Counted from the stretch's first letter, positions 1 through 9,809 are shown. The stretch: DNA of 64,000 bases from Roseiarcus sp963835885 (GCA_963835885.1 CAWIHF010000006.1:62001-126000), one strand, 5' to 3'. Notes: generated from the letters alone by a model not told the origin. A program made the numbers and translations.

Positions 1-118
1 ATAGTTCGTGCGATTTGAGACACATGCGCCGGTTTTTCCGCGCCTGCCGTTTAGGCAAATCTTAAAGCGCCGCCCCTATCGTTGGAAGCGTCGAGTCGAG
101 CGTACGAGTGAGCGTTCC

Positions 119-394
119 ATGAGTGATGCGATACGGCCGAGGGTCAAATATGTGATCGGCCCCGACGGCAGTCCATTGACAGTCGCCGATCTGCCTCCCC
201 CCTCCACCCGCCGCTGGGTCATTCGCCGCAAGGCGGAAGTGGTCGCCGCGGTGCGCGGCGGCCTCTTGTCGCTCGATGAGGCCTGCTCGCGCTATACGCT
301 GACCGTGGACGAGTTCCTGAGCTGGCAGGTGTCGATCGACCAGTATGGCCTGCCGGGCCTGCGCACGACCCGCATCCAGCAATATCGCCAGTAG
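119..394 (+). CDS. sciP: CtrA inhibitor SciP (DUF1153)
   Basis: The 91-residue product begins MSDAIRPRVKYVIGPDGSPL and matches the DUF1153/SciP family of small helix-turn-helix proteins. In Caulobacter SciP binds CtrA and blocks transcription of CtrA-activated promoters during the cell cycle (family knowledge). The C-terminal half (RRKAEVVAAVRGGLLSLDEA, then a YTLTVDEFLSW segment) is the typical trihelical DNA-binding-like part. An upstream in-frame ATG at base 8 would add 37 basic residues absent from the family, so I chose the ATG at 119. SciP is restricted to Alphaproteobacteria, which makes this the best taxonomic marker in the window. Confidence 0.9.
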   Translation: MSDAIRPRVKYVIGPDGSPLTVADLPPPSTRRWVIRRKAEVVAAVRGGLLSLDEACSRYTLTVDEFLSWQVSIDQYGLPGLRTTRIQQYRQ

Positions 395-409
395 GCGTCC
401 AGGGGCCGC

Positions 410-1189
410 TCACGGCATGAGCTGGCCGCCATTGACCTCGATGATCTGTCCGACGACGTAGCCGCTCAGCGCCTCCGAGGCGAGGAAGAGATAGGCGCCG
501 ACACATTCCTCCGACGTTCCGATCCGGCCGATCGGAACGGTTTTGCGCATGGCCTCCATCATATCGGCGTCCGAGTAGCGTTCGTGGAACGGCGTCGCAA
601 TAACGCCCGGCGCGACGGCGTTGACGCGGATTCCTTTTCCGATCAGCTCCTTCGCCTGCCCCCGGGTCAGCGTCGAGACGAACCCCTTGGCGGCGGCGTA
701 GAGCACGGCGCCGCCCGCGCCGCCGTTGCGCGCGGCGATCGAGGTTGTATTGATGACGAAGCCGCCGTTGCGCTCGAGCCAGGGCAGCGCGGCGCGAGTC
801 ATCGAAACGACCGAGCGGGCGTTGAGGTCGAACACCGCCTGCGCGTGCGCGTCGCTCGCCTCGTAGGAGGGGACGCGGCCGAGCATCAGGCCGGCGTTGT
901 TGATCAGGCCGTCGAGGCGGTCGAATCGCGCCGTCGTCTCCGCGACGATGCGCTCGCATTCGGCCGGGCTCGCGACGTCGCCCTTGACGGCGAGCGCTTC
1001 GCCGCCCGCGGCTTCGATCTCTTTCGCCAGCGCGAGGGCCGGCCCCTCGCTCGCATGATAGCCGATCGCAACCTTGGCTCCCTGTTCGGCGAATCCCCGC
1101 GCGACCGCCGCCCCGATGCCGGTCGAGCCCCCGGTGATCAGGACGGTCTTGCCGGCGAGATCGGGGATGACGAGGCGCGGAGCGGACAT
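410..1189 (-). CDS. SDR family NAD(P)-dependent oxidoreductase
   Basis: Classical short-chain dehydrogenase of about 259 residues. Visible motifs are the nucleotide-binding TGGSTGIG near the N-terminus, the NNAG structural motif, a catalytic serine in NTTS, and the YAAAK active-site motif. The C-terminus ends in the usual cofactor/substrate loop and GGQLMP. The substrate cannot be read from sequence; relatives act on sugars, 3-oxoacyl groups or gluconate. I chose the ATG at 1189 (MSAPRLVIPDLAG); an ATG at 1252 adds 21 residues that do not look like the family. It is convergent with sciP and 15 bases separate the two ends. Confidence 0.85.
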   Translation of the reverse strand: MSAPRLVIPDLAGKTVLITGGSTGIGAAVARGFAEQGAKVAIGYHASEGPALALAKEIEAAGGEALAVKGDVASPAECERIVAETTARFDRLDGLINNAGLMLGRVPSYEASDAHAQAVFDLNARSVVSMTRAALPWLERNGGFVINTTSIAARNGGAGGAVLYAAAKGFVSTLTRGQAKELIGKGIRVNAVAPGVIATPFHERYSDADMMEAMRKTVPIGRIGTSEECVGAYLFLASEALSGYVVGQIIEVNGGQLMP

Positions 1190-1342
1190 GGCGGCGACCT
1201 TCGGTCTGGGTGGAATGCGGCACAGCATGACGGCGGCCGAAGGCCACGTCAAACACGGCGATTCGTCGTGTTCCGGGTCGCGTTATGGAATGTTCCGCCT
1301 TCGCCTCTATATTCTCCTCAGGGAACCGCGGAGACCGGCCCC

Positions 1343-3137
1343 ATGATCGTGATGCGCAAGCTGGCGGCAATTCTGGTGGCTGACATCGTCGGCTATCTCC
1401 CGGCTGGCCGGCGCCGACGAGGATCGCATCCTGGCGCGCCTGCGCACGCTTCGCAGCGATCTCATCGATCCGGCGATCTCCGTCCACAACGGCCGGGTGG
1501 TCAAGCGCACGGGCGACGGGGTTCTGGTCGAGTTCCGCAGCGTCGTCGACGCCGTGCGCTGCGGAATCGAGATGCAGAACGGCCTGATCGAGCGCAACGC
1601 GGGGTTGCCGACCGACCGGCGCATCGAGTTCCGCGTCGGCATTCATCTCGGCGACGTCGTCGAGGAAACCGACGGCGACCTGATGGGCGACGGCGTCAAT
1701 ATCGCCGCGCGCCTCGAAGGCATCGCCAAGCCGGGCGCCATCGCCCTTTCCGAGGACGCCTATCGCCAGGTGAAAGGGCGGCTCGACATGTCGGTCAGCG
1801 ACCTCGGCGAGAAGGAGCTCAAGAACATCGCCGAGCCGATTCGGGTCTATTCGCTCGAAGTCGGCCGGCCCCTCGAGGCGAAACCGGCTCCGCTCGAATC
1901 GCCGGCGCAAAGGTCCGGGCCGCCGCGCTGCTCGATCGTGGTCCTGCCCTTCGCCAATCTCGGCGGCGGTCCGGAGCAGGAGAATTTCGCCGACGCCGTC
2001 ACCGAGAGCCTGACGACCGATTTGTCGCGGATGTCCAATACGGTCGTCGTCGCGCGCAACACCGCCTTCACCTACAAGGGCAAGACCGTCGACGCCAAAC
2101 AGGTCGGACGCGAGCTCAACGTCCGCTACCTGCTCGAGGGCAGCATCCAGCGCGGCGCCAATCGGATGCGGGTCAACGCCCAGCTGATCGACGCGGCCTC
2201 CGGCAATCACATCTGGGCCGACCGGTTCGATAAGCCGATGGCCGACCTCTTCGACATGCAGGACGAGATCGTCTCCTATCTCGCCAATCAGCTGCGCGCC
2301 GAACTGATCGCGGCGGAGGCGCAGCGGGCCGAGCTCGAGCCGAACCCCGACTCGCTCGACTATTATTTCCGCGGCGTTGCAGACTTCAACAAGGGACGAA
2401 TTCGACAATCTGACCAAGGCGCGCGAGCTGTTCGAGAAGGCGGTCGAGCTCGACGCGGCCAACGTCGACGCGCTTGTGGGCGCGGCGCGGGTCGACGTGC
2501 TGTTTGCGCTTTTCGCCTATGCCGACCGGGCCAAGTCGCTGGCGGCGGCCGAGGCGCTGCTGCTCGAAGGGACTCTCGATCGAGCCGCGCAACCATTGGG
2601 CGCACCTCTGGCTGGGCTTCATTCAGATTCAGACCAACCGCGCCTCTCGCGGTATCGGCGAACTCGAACGCGCGCTCAGTCTCAACCGCAATATCGGCGT
2701 CGCGCACGCCTGGATCGGTCTGGCGAAGATCACCCTCGGGCGCGCCGAGGAGACCGCGGCCCACGTCGCCGAAGCTTTTCGCATCTCGCCGAGCGACGCG
2801 GTGGCGTTCCTGTGGAAGAACATCGAGGGTCTGGCCAAGCTCCATCTCGGGGCGGACGAGGAGGCGCTCGATCTCTTCCGACAGGCGATCGACGCCAGTC
2901 GGAACTATCCGCTGAACCACTTCTACGTCGCGGCGGCGCTGGCGCGCCTCGGCCGCCAGAGCGAGGCCGAGATCGAGATGAAGGCGGGGCTGGCAATCGC
3001 GCCGAATTTCTCCCTCGCCCGCTTCCGCGCCGAGCGCCGAGAGCGACAACACGGTCTACCTCGCCCAGCGCGAGGGCATAATCGAGGCCATGCGCAGGGC
3101 GGGCGCGCCGGAGGAAGACGCGCCCGCCCAAGCGTGA
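1343..3137 (+). pseudogene. class III adenylate cyclase-TolB-TPR protein, broken by several frameshifts
   Basis: Reading across frames recovers a protein of about 595 residues. It has a class III nucleotide cyclase domain (MRKLAAILVADIVGY, then VVKRTGDGVLVEF and GDGVNIAARLEG), a TolB-like N-terminal domain (CSIVVLPFANLG ... LLEGSIQRGANRMRVNAQLI), and C-terminal TPR repeats. Such fusions are common cAMP synthases in Rhizobiales. At least four single-base frame changes are needed, near 1397, 2390, 2578 and 3035. Reading frames on both sides of each remain well conserved, so these are either sequencing indels or very young lesions. The last segment reads DNTVYLAQREG...EEDAPAQA and stops at 3135-3137. 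Confidence 0.75.
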
Positions 3138-3312
3138 GAGAGAACCGACGACATTTTTTCTCATCAATCGGAAGACCTGACTGGCGGCCGCGAGGGAAAT
3201 GGGCGTCGGCGCCGAATCCGATCGACGGCTCTTGCCGGGCGTCGGCGAAGCGCGCATGTCTTCGACAGGGGCGACGTCCGACCGCCGCTCCCTATCGGGA
3301 AGGAGGAGCGCG

Positions 3313-4419
3313 ATGGCGAGCGGCAACCCGTTTCCTTTGAACGCCTGGTATCCGGCGGCTTGGAGCGACGAAATCAGGCCCGCGCTTGCGGCGCGGCGCA
3401 TCTGCGGCAAGGACCTGGTGCTGTTCCGCCGTACTGACGGAGGCGTCGCGGCGCTCGAGGACGCCTGCTGGCACAGGCTTTTGCCGCTGTCGATGGGCAG
3501 GCTAGTCGGCGACCACGTGGTTTGCGGCTATCACGGCCTTGTTTTCAATTCGGCGGGCCGATGCACGCATATGCCCGCGCAGAAAACCATCAATCCTTCC
3601 GCCTGCGTACGCGCCTATCCGGCCGTGGAAAGGCACCGGCTGGTATGGGTCTGGCCAGGCGACCCCGCCCTCGCGGATCCCGCCGCAATGCCAGATTTTC
3701 ATTGGAACGACGGTGCCGATTGGAAGGGCGAGGGCGGCACGTTCTACAGCCTGAAATGCGACTGGCGGCTCGTGGTCGACAACCTGATGGACCTCACGCA
3801 CGAGACCTACGTGCATTCCGACAGCATCGGCCATGACGCAATTCTCGATACGCCTTTCGAAGTCACCCACACCGATCGCACGGCGACCATGACGCGGTGG
3901 ATGACCAACATCGAGCCGCCGCCATTTTGGGCATGGCAGCTCGGCAAGCCGGGCCCGGTGGACCGATGGCAGATCGTCACCTTCCAGGCGCCGGCGGTTG
4001 TGGTCGGCGACGTCGGCGTCGCCCCGGCCGGGACCGGCGCACGCGACGGCGATCGCTCGCAAGGGGTCAACGGCGCCTTCCTCGCCGCCATCGCGCCCGA
4101 GACCGAGACGAGCTGTCACTACTTCTGGAATTTTGTCCGCACTTTCCGAACCGACGACGCCGAACTGACACGCGCTCTCCAACTCGCCCACGTCAACGAC
4201 GGCAAGGGCGTCTATGATCAGGACCACGCGGTTCTCGAGGCGCAGCAGCGCGCGATCGACCGGAACCCCCGATCGCCGTTCTACAACCTCAATATCGACG
4301 CCGGCGCGCTTTGGGCGCGGCGGATGATCGACCGGATGCTCGCGGGCGAGCAGACGACAGGCGTGGCCTCTGGTGATGCGGTCGATGACCGCATTCGCGC
4401 TCAGCGGGCGCGGCTATAG
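3313..4419 (+). CDS. vanA: vanillate O-demethylase oxygenase subunit (Rieske non-heme iron)
   Basis: This 368-residue protein has an N-terminal Rieske [2Fe-2S] domain with ligands C52-x-H54 and C71-x2-H74 (ACWHRLLPL ... VCGYHGL). The C-terminal catalytic domain carries the mononuclear iron motif DNLMDLTHETYVHSDSIG. That N/D...H...H pattern belongs to VanA/dicamba-type ring-hydroxylating oxygenases that O-demethylate vanillate to protocatechuate and formaldehyde. I chose the ATG at 3313 because a strong GGAAGGAGG ribosome site lies just upstream; an in-frame ATG at 3199 would add 38 residues with no family match. The reductase gene follows after 15 bases, forming a vanAB operon. Other methoxyaromatic substrates are possible. 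Confidence 0.85.
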   Translation: MASGNPFPLNAWYPAAWSDEIRPALAARRICGKDLVLFRRTDGGVAALEDACWHRLLPLSMGRLVGDHVVCGYHGLVFNSAGRCTHMPAQKTINPSACVRAYPAVERHRLVWVWPGDPALADPAAMPDFHWNDGADWKGEGGTFYSLKCDWRLVVDNLMDLTHETYVHSDSIGHDAILDTPFEVTHTDRTATMTRWMTNIEPPPFWAWQLGKPGPVDRWQIVTFQAPAVVVGDVGVAPAGTGARDGDRSQGVNGAFLAAIAPETETSCHYFWNFVRTFRTDDAELTRALQLAHVNDGKGVYDQDHAVLEAQQRAIDRNPRSPFYNLNIDAGALWARRMIDRMLAGEQTTGVASGDAVDDRIRAQRARL

Positions 4420-4434
4420 GCGGAGTAGGCGGCG

Positions 4435-5397
4435 ATGGCGGAGACGATCGACCGAAGCGGCGTCGTTCGCTCGACACGCGATCTGACGCCTCGCATTCGC
4501 ATGATCGAGATCGAGCCCGAGGGCTTCGCTCCGCCGTCCTCTGGCAGCCATATCGACTTTTCTGTCATGATCGGCGGGCGTCCGGACGTCCGCTCCTATT
4601 CGGTCGTCGGCCCCTGCGCCGACGGGGTTTATCGGATCGCCGTCAAGTTGCTTAAGCCCTCGCGCGGCGGCTCCGCCTATATGTGGAATCTTGCGCCGGG
4701 AACCCGGATCGCGCATTCCGCGCCCTCGAACCGCTTCGGCCTCGCCCACGGGCGGCCGGAATATCTGTTGCTCGCCGGCGGCATCGGCGTGACGCCGATT
4801 TTTTCTCACGCCCTGGCGCTCGCCCATGCGGGGGCGCGCTTTCGCCTTCTTTACGCGTGCCGCAGCAAAAGCGATTTGGCGCTGGTGGACGATCTGCGTG
4901 ACGCAGTCGGAGAGCGGCTCGAGATTTTCCTCAGCGAGGAGGGGCGGCGGGTCGACATCGAAGCCGAGATCGCAGATCTCGACCGCCAAGGCGAATTCTA
5001 CGTCTGCGGCCCGATCGGCATGCTGGAGGCCGCCAAGCGCGCATGGCGCGCAAGCGGGCGGCCAGCCGAGCTTTTGCGTTTCGAAACGTTCGGCGCCAGC
5101 GGCGAATACCCGACCGTTCCGTTCACCATCCGCATTCCGAGGCTCGGCCGGGAGGTTCACGTTGCCGAAAACCAGTCCATGCTCGAGGCGCTGGAGGAGG
5201 CAGGGGTCGACATGATCTTCGACTGCCGGCGCGGCGAATGTGGTCTCTGCGCTTTGCCGATTATCGAGGCGGACGGAATTGTCGATCACCGCGACGTCTT
5301 TTTCAGCGACGCGGAAAAGGCCGCGAGCGCGAAGCTCTGCACCTGCGTCTCGCGGGTCTACGGTCGCGCGATCACCGTCGACACCGCCGATCGGTGA
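4435..5397 (+). CDS. vanB: vanillate O-demethylase reductase subunit
   Basis: The 320-residue electron-transfer partner of VanA belongs to the phthalate dioxygenase reductase family. It has an N-terminal FMN/FAD-binding ferredoxin-reductase domain (RSYSVVG, KLLKPSRGGSAYMW), a nucleotide-binding domain (LLLAGGIGVTPIFSHALAL and FYVCGPIGMLEA), and a C-terminal plant-type [2Fe-2S] ferredoxin. The cluster ligands are C264, C269, C272 (DCRRGECGLC) and a cysteine at about 302-304. It passes electrons from NAD(P)H to the VanA Rieske centre. Gene length and domain order are normal and no lesion is visible. Confidence 0.88.
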   Translation: MAETIDRSGVVRSTRDLTPRIRMIEIEPEGFAPPSSGSHIDFSVMIGGRPDVRSYSVVGPCADGVYRIAVKLLKPSRGGSAYMWNLAPGTRIAHSAPSNRFGLAHGRPEYLLLAGGIGVTPIFSHALALAHAGARFRLLYACRSKSDLALVDDLRDAVGERLEIFLSEEGRRVDIEAEIADLDRQGEFYVCGPIGMLEAAKRAWRASGRPAELLRFETFGASGEYPTVPFTIRIPRLGREVHVAENQSMLEALEEAGVDMIFDCRRGECGLCALPIIEADGIVDHRDVFFSDAEKAASAKLCTCVSRVYGRAITVDTADR

Positions 5398-5592
5398 GGC
5401 GGGATTGTAGCCGCGCTCGATGAGCGCGGCCGGCGCGGTCAGCGACCGCCGCCCGGCCGCCTCCCGGAAATGGCCAACCGGATCGACCGCAAACGCCCCG
5501 CGTTAGAGCAGGCTCCGATCGACTGGAATCGTCGCTCGCCATGACGCGGCTGGACGCCGACGACCCGCCATTTCCTTCAGAAAATTTCCAAA

Positions 5593-6635
5593 AGCTCAAT
5601 TCGCGTTAGATTGATATCATCATTTGGGCTCCTCCGCCGATGGCGGCATTGAGGCATGCTCGGGGCGTGGGATTGTGCTTGAGGCCGGCGAGGTGGAACC
5701 ACCTGAGGTAGCTGTCGAGGTATTTTGTGGCAATGCCGCGACGGGGGCGCAGGAAGGTTTTGAGGCTCTCATGGCGACTGTTGACGGTCTGGATGTGTAA
5801 TTCGCCGCGGACGCGTTCACCTTTCGACTGGTTGAGCGCTTCATGGCTGACGCCGAGGGCGGCGGCGCAAGGCGGGTAGACGTTATTGCCGTCGGTGACG
5901 AGCAAGGTGTCCTTACCCAGAATGGGCGCGAGCACCGGCTTGATGGTCTGGGCGGTCACGGCCGAGAGGACGGCGCTGATGGTGGCGCCGCTCCGGTCGG
6001 CGGCCACCAGGATCGGCGTCTGTTCGTCCGAAAGGCCGCGCTTGGCTGCTTTTCCGCCCCGCCTGCGAGCCTTGCGACCGAGGCGACGCTCGCCCTTACA
6101 GCTTGATAATATATAGGTTTCGTCGACTTCGACGATGCCGCTCAACAGGCGCGTGGGGTTCTTGGCGGCGCGCAGGAAGCGATGTCGCCAGCGGAACGCC
6201 GTGCTCACCGCCACCCCGCACCGCTCGGCCGAGGCGGCCACCGTCTCGCCCTCGCTCAACGACTAACCAAAATCAAGCCAGCGTTCCTTCTTGCGCAATC
6301 GGGCCAGCGGCGTTCCGGTCAGCGCATTGAAGCTTCTGCGGCAATCCTTGCAGCGGAAACGGCGCAGGCCGTCGGTTCGGCCCCCGCCCACCGACGCCCC
6401 GCCGCAGTGCGGACAGCGCCGCGCCTCGCCCAAGCGCTCCTCGATCGCCGCCGCCACCGCCGCTCTGGGCTGCCGGCCGGCCAGCACCGCCTCGAGCTCC
6501 TGGCGCTGCTTTGCCGTCAGACCGTCGATCTCCGCCAGCCACGCTCGAAACATCCCCTGATCCATCGCTATCCCCTGTCAATCCATAATAAATCGTAGCA
6601 CAAACAGGCCACCTCAATCTAACGCTAATTGAGCC
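5593..6635. mobile_element. IS1595-family insertion sequence with perfect 8-bp target duplication
   Basis: The element is 1043 bp. Its terminal inverted repeats match at about 20 of 22 positions: left AGCTCAATTCGCGTTAGATT, right complement GGCTCAATTAGCGTTAGATT. It is flanked by a perfect direct repeat TTTCCAAA at 5585-5592 and 6636-6643, the 8-bp duplication size known for IS1595. The target is a low-complexity AT-rich spacer in otherwise GC-rich DNA. The single transposase gene on the minus strand carries one in-frame amber codon. Confidence 0.88.
5606..6565 (-). pseudogene. IS1595-family transposase with in-frame amber stop
   Basis: The N-terminal 100 residues contain the family zinc ribbon (RRCPHCGGASVGGG ... 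RFRCKDCRRSFNALTGTPL). The C-terminal part holds the DDE domain (GIVEVDETYIL, LLVTDGNNVY, NSRHESLKTFL). The two parts are in the same frame and separated only by a TAG at 6263-6265 in ...ERWLDFG-stop-SLSEGETV. The C-terminal half could initiate at a TTG at 6259. Unless the amber is suppressed or is a base-call error, this copy should be inactive, although its ends and target duplication look fresh. Confidence 0.85.
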
Positions 6636-6643
6636 TTTCCAAA

Positions 6644-6780
6644 CGTTTCAAAAAATTTCCGCCGGGCTTCCAAATCTTTGCAAAAAATTTCAATTTGCTT
6701 CCAAAAATTTCAAAAAATTTCACTGGGAACCTTTACTTATCAAAGCTTTACGACCCAATTTGCCAATTTGGCAATTTGGC
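6644..6780. repeat. AT-rich low-complexity spacer
   Basis: The stretch contains repeated AAAAATTTCAAAA-type units interspersed with CTTCCAAAA. It is followed by a short palindromic run, TTGCCAATTTGGCAA at 6760-6774, that is partly re-iterated. The same AT-rich composition continues left of the IS1595 element (about 5570-5592), so the element landed inside it. I see no reading frame of coding character here. Its function is unknown; it could be a curved or protein-bound spacer. Confidence 0.5.
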
Positions 6781-7186
6781 GAATTTGGCCGGCTGAACGG
6801 CTGAAAATTTCTCCGTAACGCCGCGCGGCTCGGTCCAGAGCCGCTAATCAACATATCGGCAGAGACCTTCCTTCGATACGCAGGCGACAAGGGAACCATT
6901 CCCGCGCAAGGTCGGGGCGGGTTTGAGGGGAGCGGACAAGCACGTTCTCCGTTGCGCATGCAGAACATATCATGAACACAACTTGGAGCTCTTGTCAAGA
7001 GATTGTTCTTCCTTCTCTTCCTTCGGGGTCGCTTCGGGGTCGTGTCCGAGGTCGAATTTCGGGTGCCGGACCGGAAGCGGAAGGACACCGAAGGACGGTC
7101 CCGCACGGCCACGACAAGACGATCACCCTCGTCGCCGATCTCGCGCCTTCGAGGGCTTGCGGCGCCGAAGGCCTTAAGAGCGGCCG

Positions 7187-7306
7187 ATGAACGCCGCCGA
7201 GCGAACCGTCGCCGGCCTGATGAGGGCGCTCGACGACTGCTCCCCCAGCTTCAAACCCGCCCAATGCACAGATTCCTTCGCCGCCTACGGCTATGATACA
7301 ACGTGA
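7187..7306 (+). CDS. small hypothetical ORF (39 codons)
   Basis: The reading frame starts at ATG 7187 (MNAAERTVAGLMRALDDCSP) and ends ...SFAAYGYDTT. The 5'-proximal codon choice resembles neighbouring genes. I do not recognise the family. It could be a genuine small protein or the tail of a decayed gene. The rest of 6781-7360 holds nothing I can assign. Confidence 0.25.
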   Translation: MNAAERTVAGLMRALDDCSPSFKPAQCTDSFAAYGYDTT

Positions 7307-7360
7307 TCGGAGTCTGCTCTAGATTAGCCCGGGTTCGGATTGCGCCATCCGCCCGGATGG

Positions 7361-7981
7361 TCATGCCGTTCCCGCGGGTGGCTCCTCCGGCTTCGGCAGG
7401 AGCCCGAGACGGCGGCAGAGGAAGAACAGCCGCCGTCCCTGCGTCGCGCTGACCGCGATCATCAGACCCAGGCTGATCGAGCCAATGACCGACCTCAGGG
7501 CCATCGCCTCGAGCAACGGCAGCGTCCAGACGATCCAGACGTAGAAGGCCGCCTTGACGAAGAAATATCCGGCCCAGACGAGGGTGAACAGGCGGAAGAA
7601 CGCGCGGATCTCGTGCGTGGCGACAAAGGATTCGCCGCGCTGCTCGGCGACCTCCTGGATGATCGGCTTTTCGCCCATCGCGCCGGCGACGAAGGCCGCG
7701 CCCGTCGCGACATTGGTGACGGCCGCCTCGTATTTCAGCATGAACGGCGAGGTCGCGGCGAGATCGATCGCGCCGAACACCAGGGTGAGGCTGCTGGTCA
7801 AGAGATAAAGGCGGGTGAAGGCGCGCCCCTTCAGCCGACGCCAGGCGGCGTCGGCGACGATCGCAATGAGCGAACCGAGGATCGCGAGCTTGACGCCGAG
7901 GGTCAGGGCCAGCGCCCAGAAGACGATCAGCGGGCCGAATTCGGCGAGGACGAAGCGGGCTGTGGCGGCGAGCCTCGACAT
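7361..7981 (-). CDS. multi-pass inner-membrane protein (YciB/VC0807-like)
   Basis: The 206-residue protein has about five hydrophobic segments, for example FGPLIVFWALALTLGV, LAILGSLIAIVADAAW, LYLLTSSLTLVFGAID and LVWAGYFFVKAAFYVWIVW. The general layout resembles septation-protein-A/VC0807-type membrane proteins, but I cannot assign it with certainty. It starts 10 bases after the stop of the upstream hydrolase gene on the same strand, so the two are probably co-transcribed. Confidence 0.65.
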   Translation of the reverse strand: MSRLAATARFVLAEFGPLIVFWALALTLGVKLAILGSLIAIVADAAWRRLKGRAFTRLYLLTSSLTLVFGAIDLAATSPFMLKYEAAVTNVATGAAFVAGAMGEKPIIQEVAEQRGESFVATHEIRAFFRLFTLVWAGYFFVKAAFYVWIVWTLPLLEAMALRSVIGSISLGLMIAVSATQGRRLFFLCRRLGLLPKPEEPPAGTA

Positions 7982-7990
7982 CGCCCAGAC

Positions 7991-8971
7991 TCAGCCCGTT
8001 GTCGCCGCGACAACCGCCTCGATCGCCTCGGGGCGGTAGACCATCCCCATGTGATCGACGCCGGGGACGATTGTCACCGGAATTCCGAGCGGCGCGAGCG
8101 CGCGTTGATAGCCGGGGGCGTCCATCAATTCGTCGTCGGCGCCGGCGATGACCGAAATGTGCCCTCGGGCGAGCTCGAACGCGCCTTTCCAGTCGGGCGG
8201 CGCGGTGTAGTTCTGCATGAGACGGAACGAATACTGGCTCGTGACCAACATCCTCGCCTCCGGAGCGTTGGCGAATGCGATGACAGGCAGGGACTGCGGC
8301 CAGTCGATCCCCAGCCGACCGAGCACGAGCGTCGCGATGATGCGCGGCAGGTCGGGCGACGCCCAGAGGCCCGGCCCTTCCGCGGGCTTATTGGTCGGCG
8401 CAGAATAGCCGAGGTAGGGCGCGAGCAGCACGAAGCGGTCGAAATCGCGCCGGAGCGGGCCGCCCGCGACGCGCAGCACAAAACCCCCGCCGGACGAATG
8501 GCCGACGAGCGAGAACCTGACGCCGGGGTCCGCCTTGCGAAGTTCGGCGACGAGATCGGCGAGATCGTCGTCGAGCTGGCCGAGATAGGCGATGTCGCCG
8601 CGCGTTCCCGAGGCGCCGTGGCCGCGGACGTCGAGGGCGACCGCGGTCACGCCATGAGCGGCGAGCGCCGCCGCGACCTCGTTCATTTCGATTGAGCTCG
8701 CGGACGAGCCGTGCGCCAGGATTGCGATACGATTGCGCACGCCGTTCGCCGCCGGATAGCGCCGGTAGGCGAGCCACGTCCCGTCGCGGGCCTGGAATCG
8801 GCTCAGTTCCGGCGCGCCCGAGGCGTCGATCTGCATCGCCCCTGCTTCGATCGAAGCAAGCGGCGGCGGCTGATCCAGGGGCGAAGCCAACATGAGCGTC
8901 AATGCGATTGCCGCGACGCCGACAAAGGCGAGAAGCCAGAGCAGGAGGTGAAATGCAGCGGAAAGCGACAT
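7991..8971 (-). CDS. alpha/beta hydrolase with N-terminal membrane anchor
   Basis: The 326-residue protein begins with an uncleaved or signal-anchor helix (LLLWLLAFVGVAAIALTLML). An alpha/beta-hydrolase fold follows: oxyanion strand AILAHGSSAS, nucleophile elbow SLVGHSSGGGF, an acid in AGADDELMD, and a catalytic histidine in VPGVDHMGM. It is likely a periplasm-facing serine esterase or lipase of monoglyceride-lipase type; the substrate is unknown. It heads a two-gene unit with the membrane protein downstream. Confidence 0.75.
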   Translation of the reverse strand: MSLSAAFHLLLWLLAFVGVAAIALTLMLASPLDQPPPLASIEAGAMQIDASGAPELSRFQARDGTWLAYRRYPAANGVRNRIAILAHGSSASSIEMNEVAAALAAHGVTAVALDVRGHGASGTRGDIAYLGQLDDDLADLVAELRKADPGVRFSLVGHSSGGGFVLRVAGGPLRRDFDRFVLLAPYLGYSAPTNKPAEGPGLWASPDLPRIIATLVLGRLGIDWPQSLPVIAFANAPEARMLVTSQYSFRLMQNYTAPPDWKGAFELARGHISVIAGADDELMDAPGYQRALAPLGIPVTIVPGVDHMGMVYRPEAIEAVVAATTG

Positions 8972-9224
8972 ACCTTAGGGTGCTCCCAGTTACCCTGTCT
9001 CGCAGAGTTCTCTGAGTCTGTCAGCGGGGCGCTTGCCAGAGCTGCACTTACGAGGACTTTCTGCGCGCCGCCGCCGCGTTTCATCGATTTGGTTCTGATC
9101 CCTGAGCTGGAAGCCAAGCTTGCGCGGTTGTCATGGACACGACGGAAATATGTCACGGACCGGCTTATCCGCATCTACGCGGTTCGGCGACGGCGCCATC
9201 TCATCAACCGGCGCGCCTTCCTTC

Positions 9225-9809
9225 TCACCACGCCGAGAATGTCGTCTCGACCTTTTTCAAAAACGCGGCCCGACGCTCCGGGCGGGTGTGGTCCATGTCG
9301 TAATGCGCGAGATAGTCGACCCGCGTCCCCGGCGCACAGTTGAACCGCATCGACCGCTTGAGGAAGCGGCGCGGCGGATCTCCGGCCAGGAAAGTTGTCA
9401 CTCGCGAGCCGCCGTAGGTGCAGACGACGCCAAGCCGTTTGACGTTGAAGAGGCGCGGGACATAGGCGCCGTCGGGGCGGATGTCGAAGCTGACGCCCGG
9501 CAGGAACACCTTGTCGACGAAGCCCTTGAGGATCGCCGGGAACCCCATGTTCCAGACTGGGAAGGAGAACACCAGCGCCTCGGCCGCGAGCAGCCGGTCG
9601 ACGTAAGGCGCCACCCGCCGGCGATTGGCGGTCATGTCATAGTACTCGACCCGGTCCTGCCGCGTCATGACCGGGTCAAAGCCTTCGGCGTTGAGATCGC
9701 AGTCGTCGACCTTGTGACCACGCGCGCGGAGACACTCCACGGCGCTGGCGTGCAAGGCCGCGCCAAAACTGGTCTCGAGGGGGTGGGCGAAGAGGACAAG
9801 GATGCGCAT
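9225..9809 (-). CDS. NAD(P)H:quinone oxidoreductase, flavodoxin fold
   Basis: The protein has about 194 residues with the FMN-binding flavodoxin-like fold of the KefF/MdaB/NQO family: RILVLFAHPLETSFGAALH at the N-terminus, ALVFSFPVWNMGFPAILKGF in the middle, and GVVCTYGGSR near the flavin isoalloxazine site. It should catalyse two-electron reduction of quinones or flavins in the cytoplasm. I start at the internal ATG 9809 (MRILVLFAHP); an ATG at 9851 adds 14 residues before the first beta strand. It lies downstream of tamB with an intergenic gap of about 150 bases. Confidence 0.8.
   Translation of the reverse strand: MRILVLFAHPLETSFGAALHASAVECLRARGHKVDDCDLNAEGFDPVMTRQDRVEYYDMTANRRRVAPYVDRLLAAEALVFSFPVWNMGFPAILKGFVDKVFLPGVSFDIRPDGAYVPRLFNVKRLGVVCTYGGSRVTTFLAGDPPRRFLKRSMRFNCAPGTRVDYLAHYDMDHTRPERRAAFLKKVETTFSAW

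Noticed and set aside
219..2462. A 747-codon open frame on the minus strand
   Set aside because: It overlaps the SDR gene in another frame and the cyclase gene antisense. Its composition is Arg/Asp/Gly-rich without domains, as expected for a shadow frame in GC-rich DNA.
6720..7112. A 130-codon minus-strand frame in the AT-rich spacer
   Set aside because: It has no ribosome site, no domain, and composition unlike neighbouring genes.
7340..8695. A 451-codon plus-strand frame over the hydrolase and membrane gene
   Set aside because: The minus strand encodes a GHSSGG hydrolase and a multi-pass protein; the plus frame is a charged shadow.
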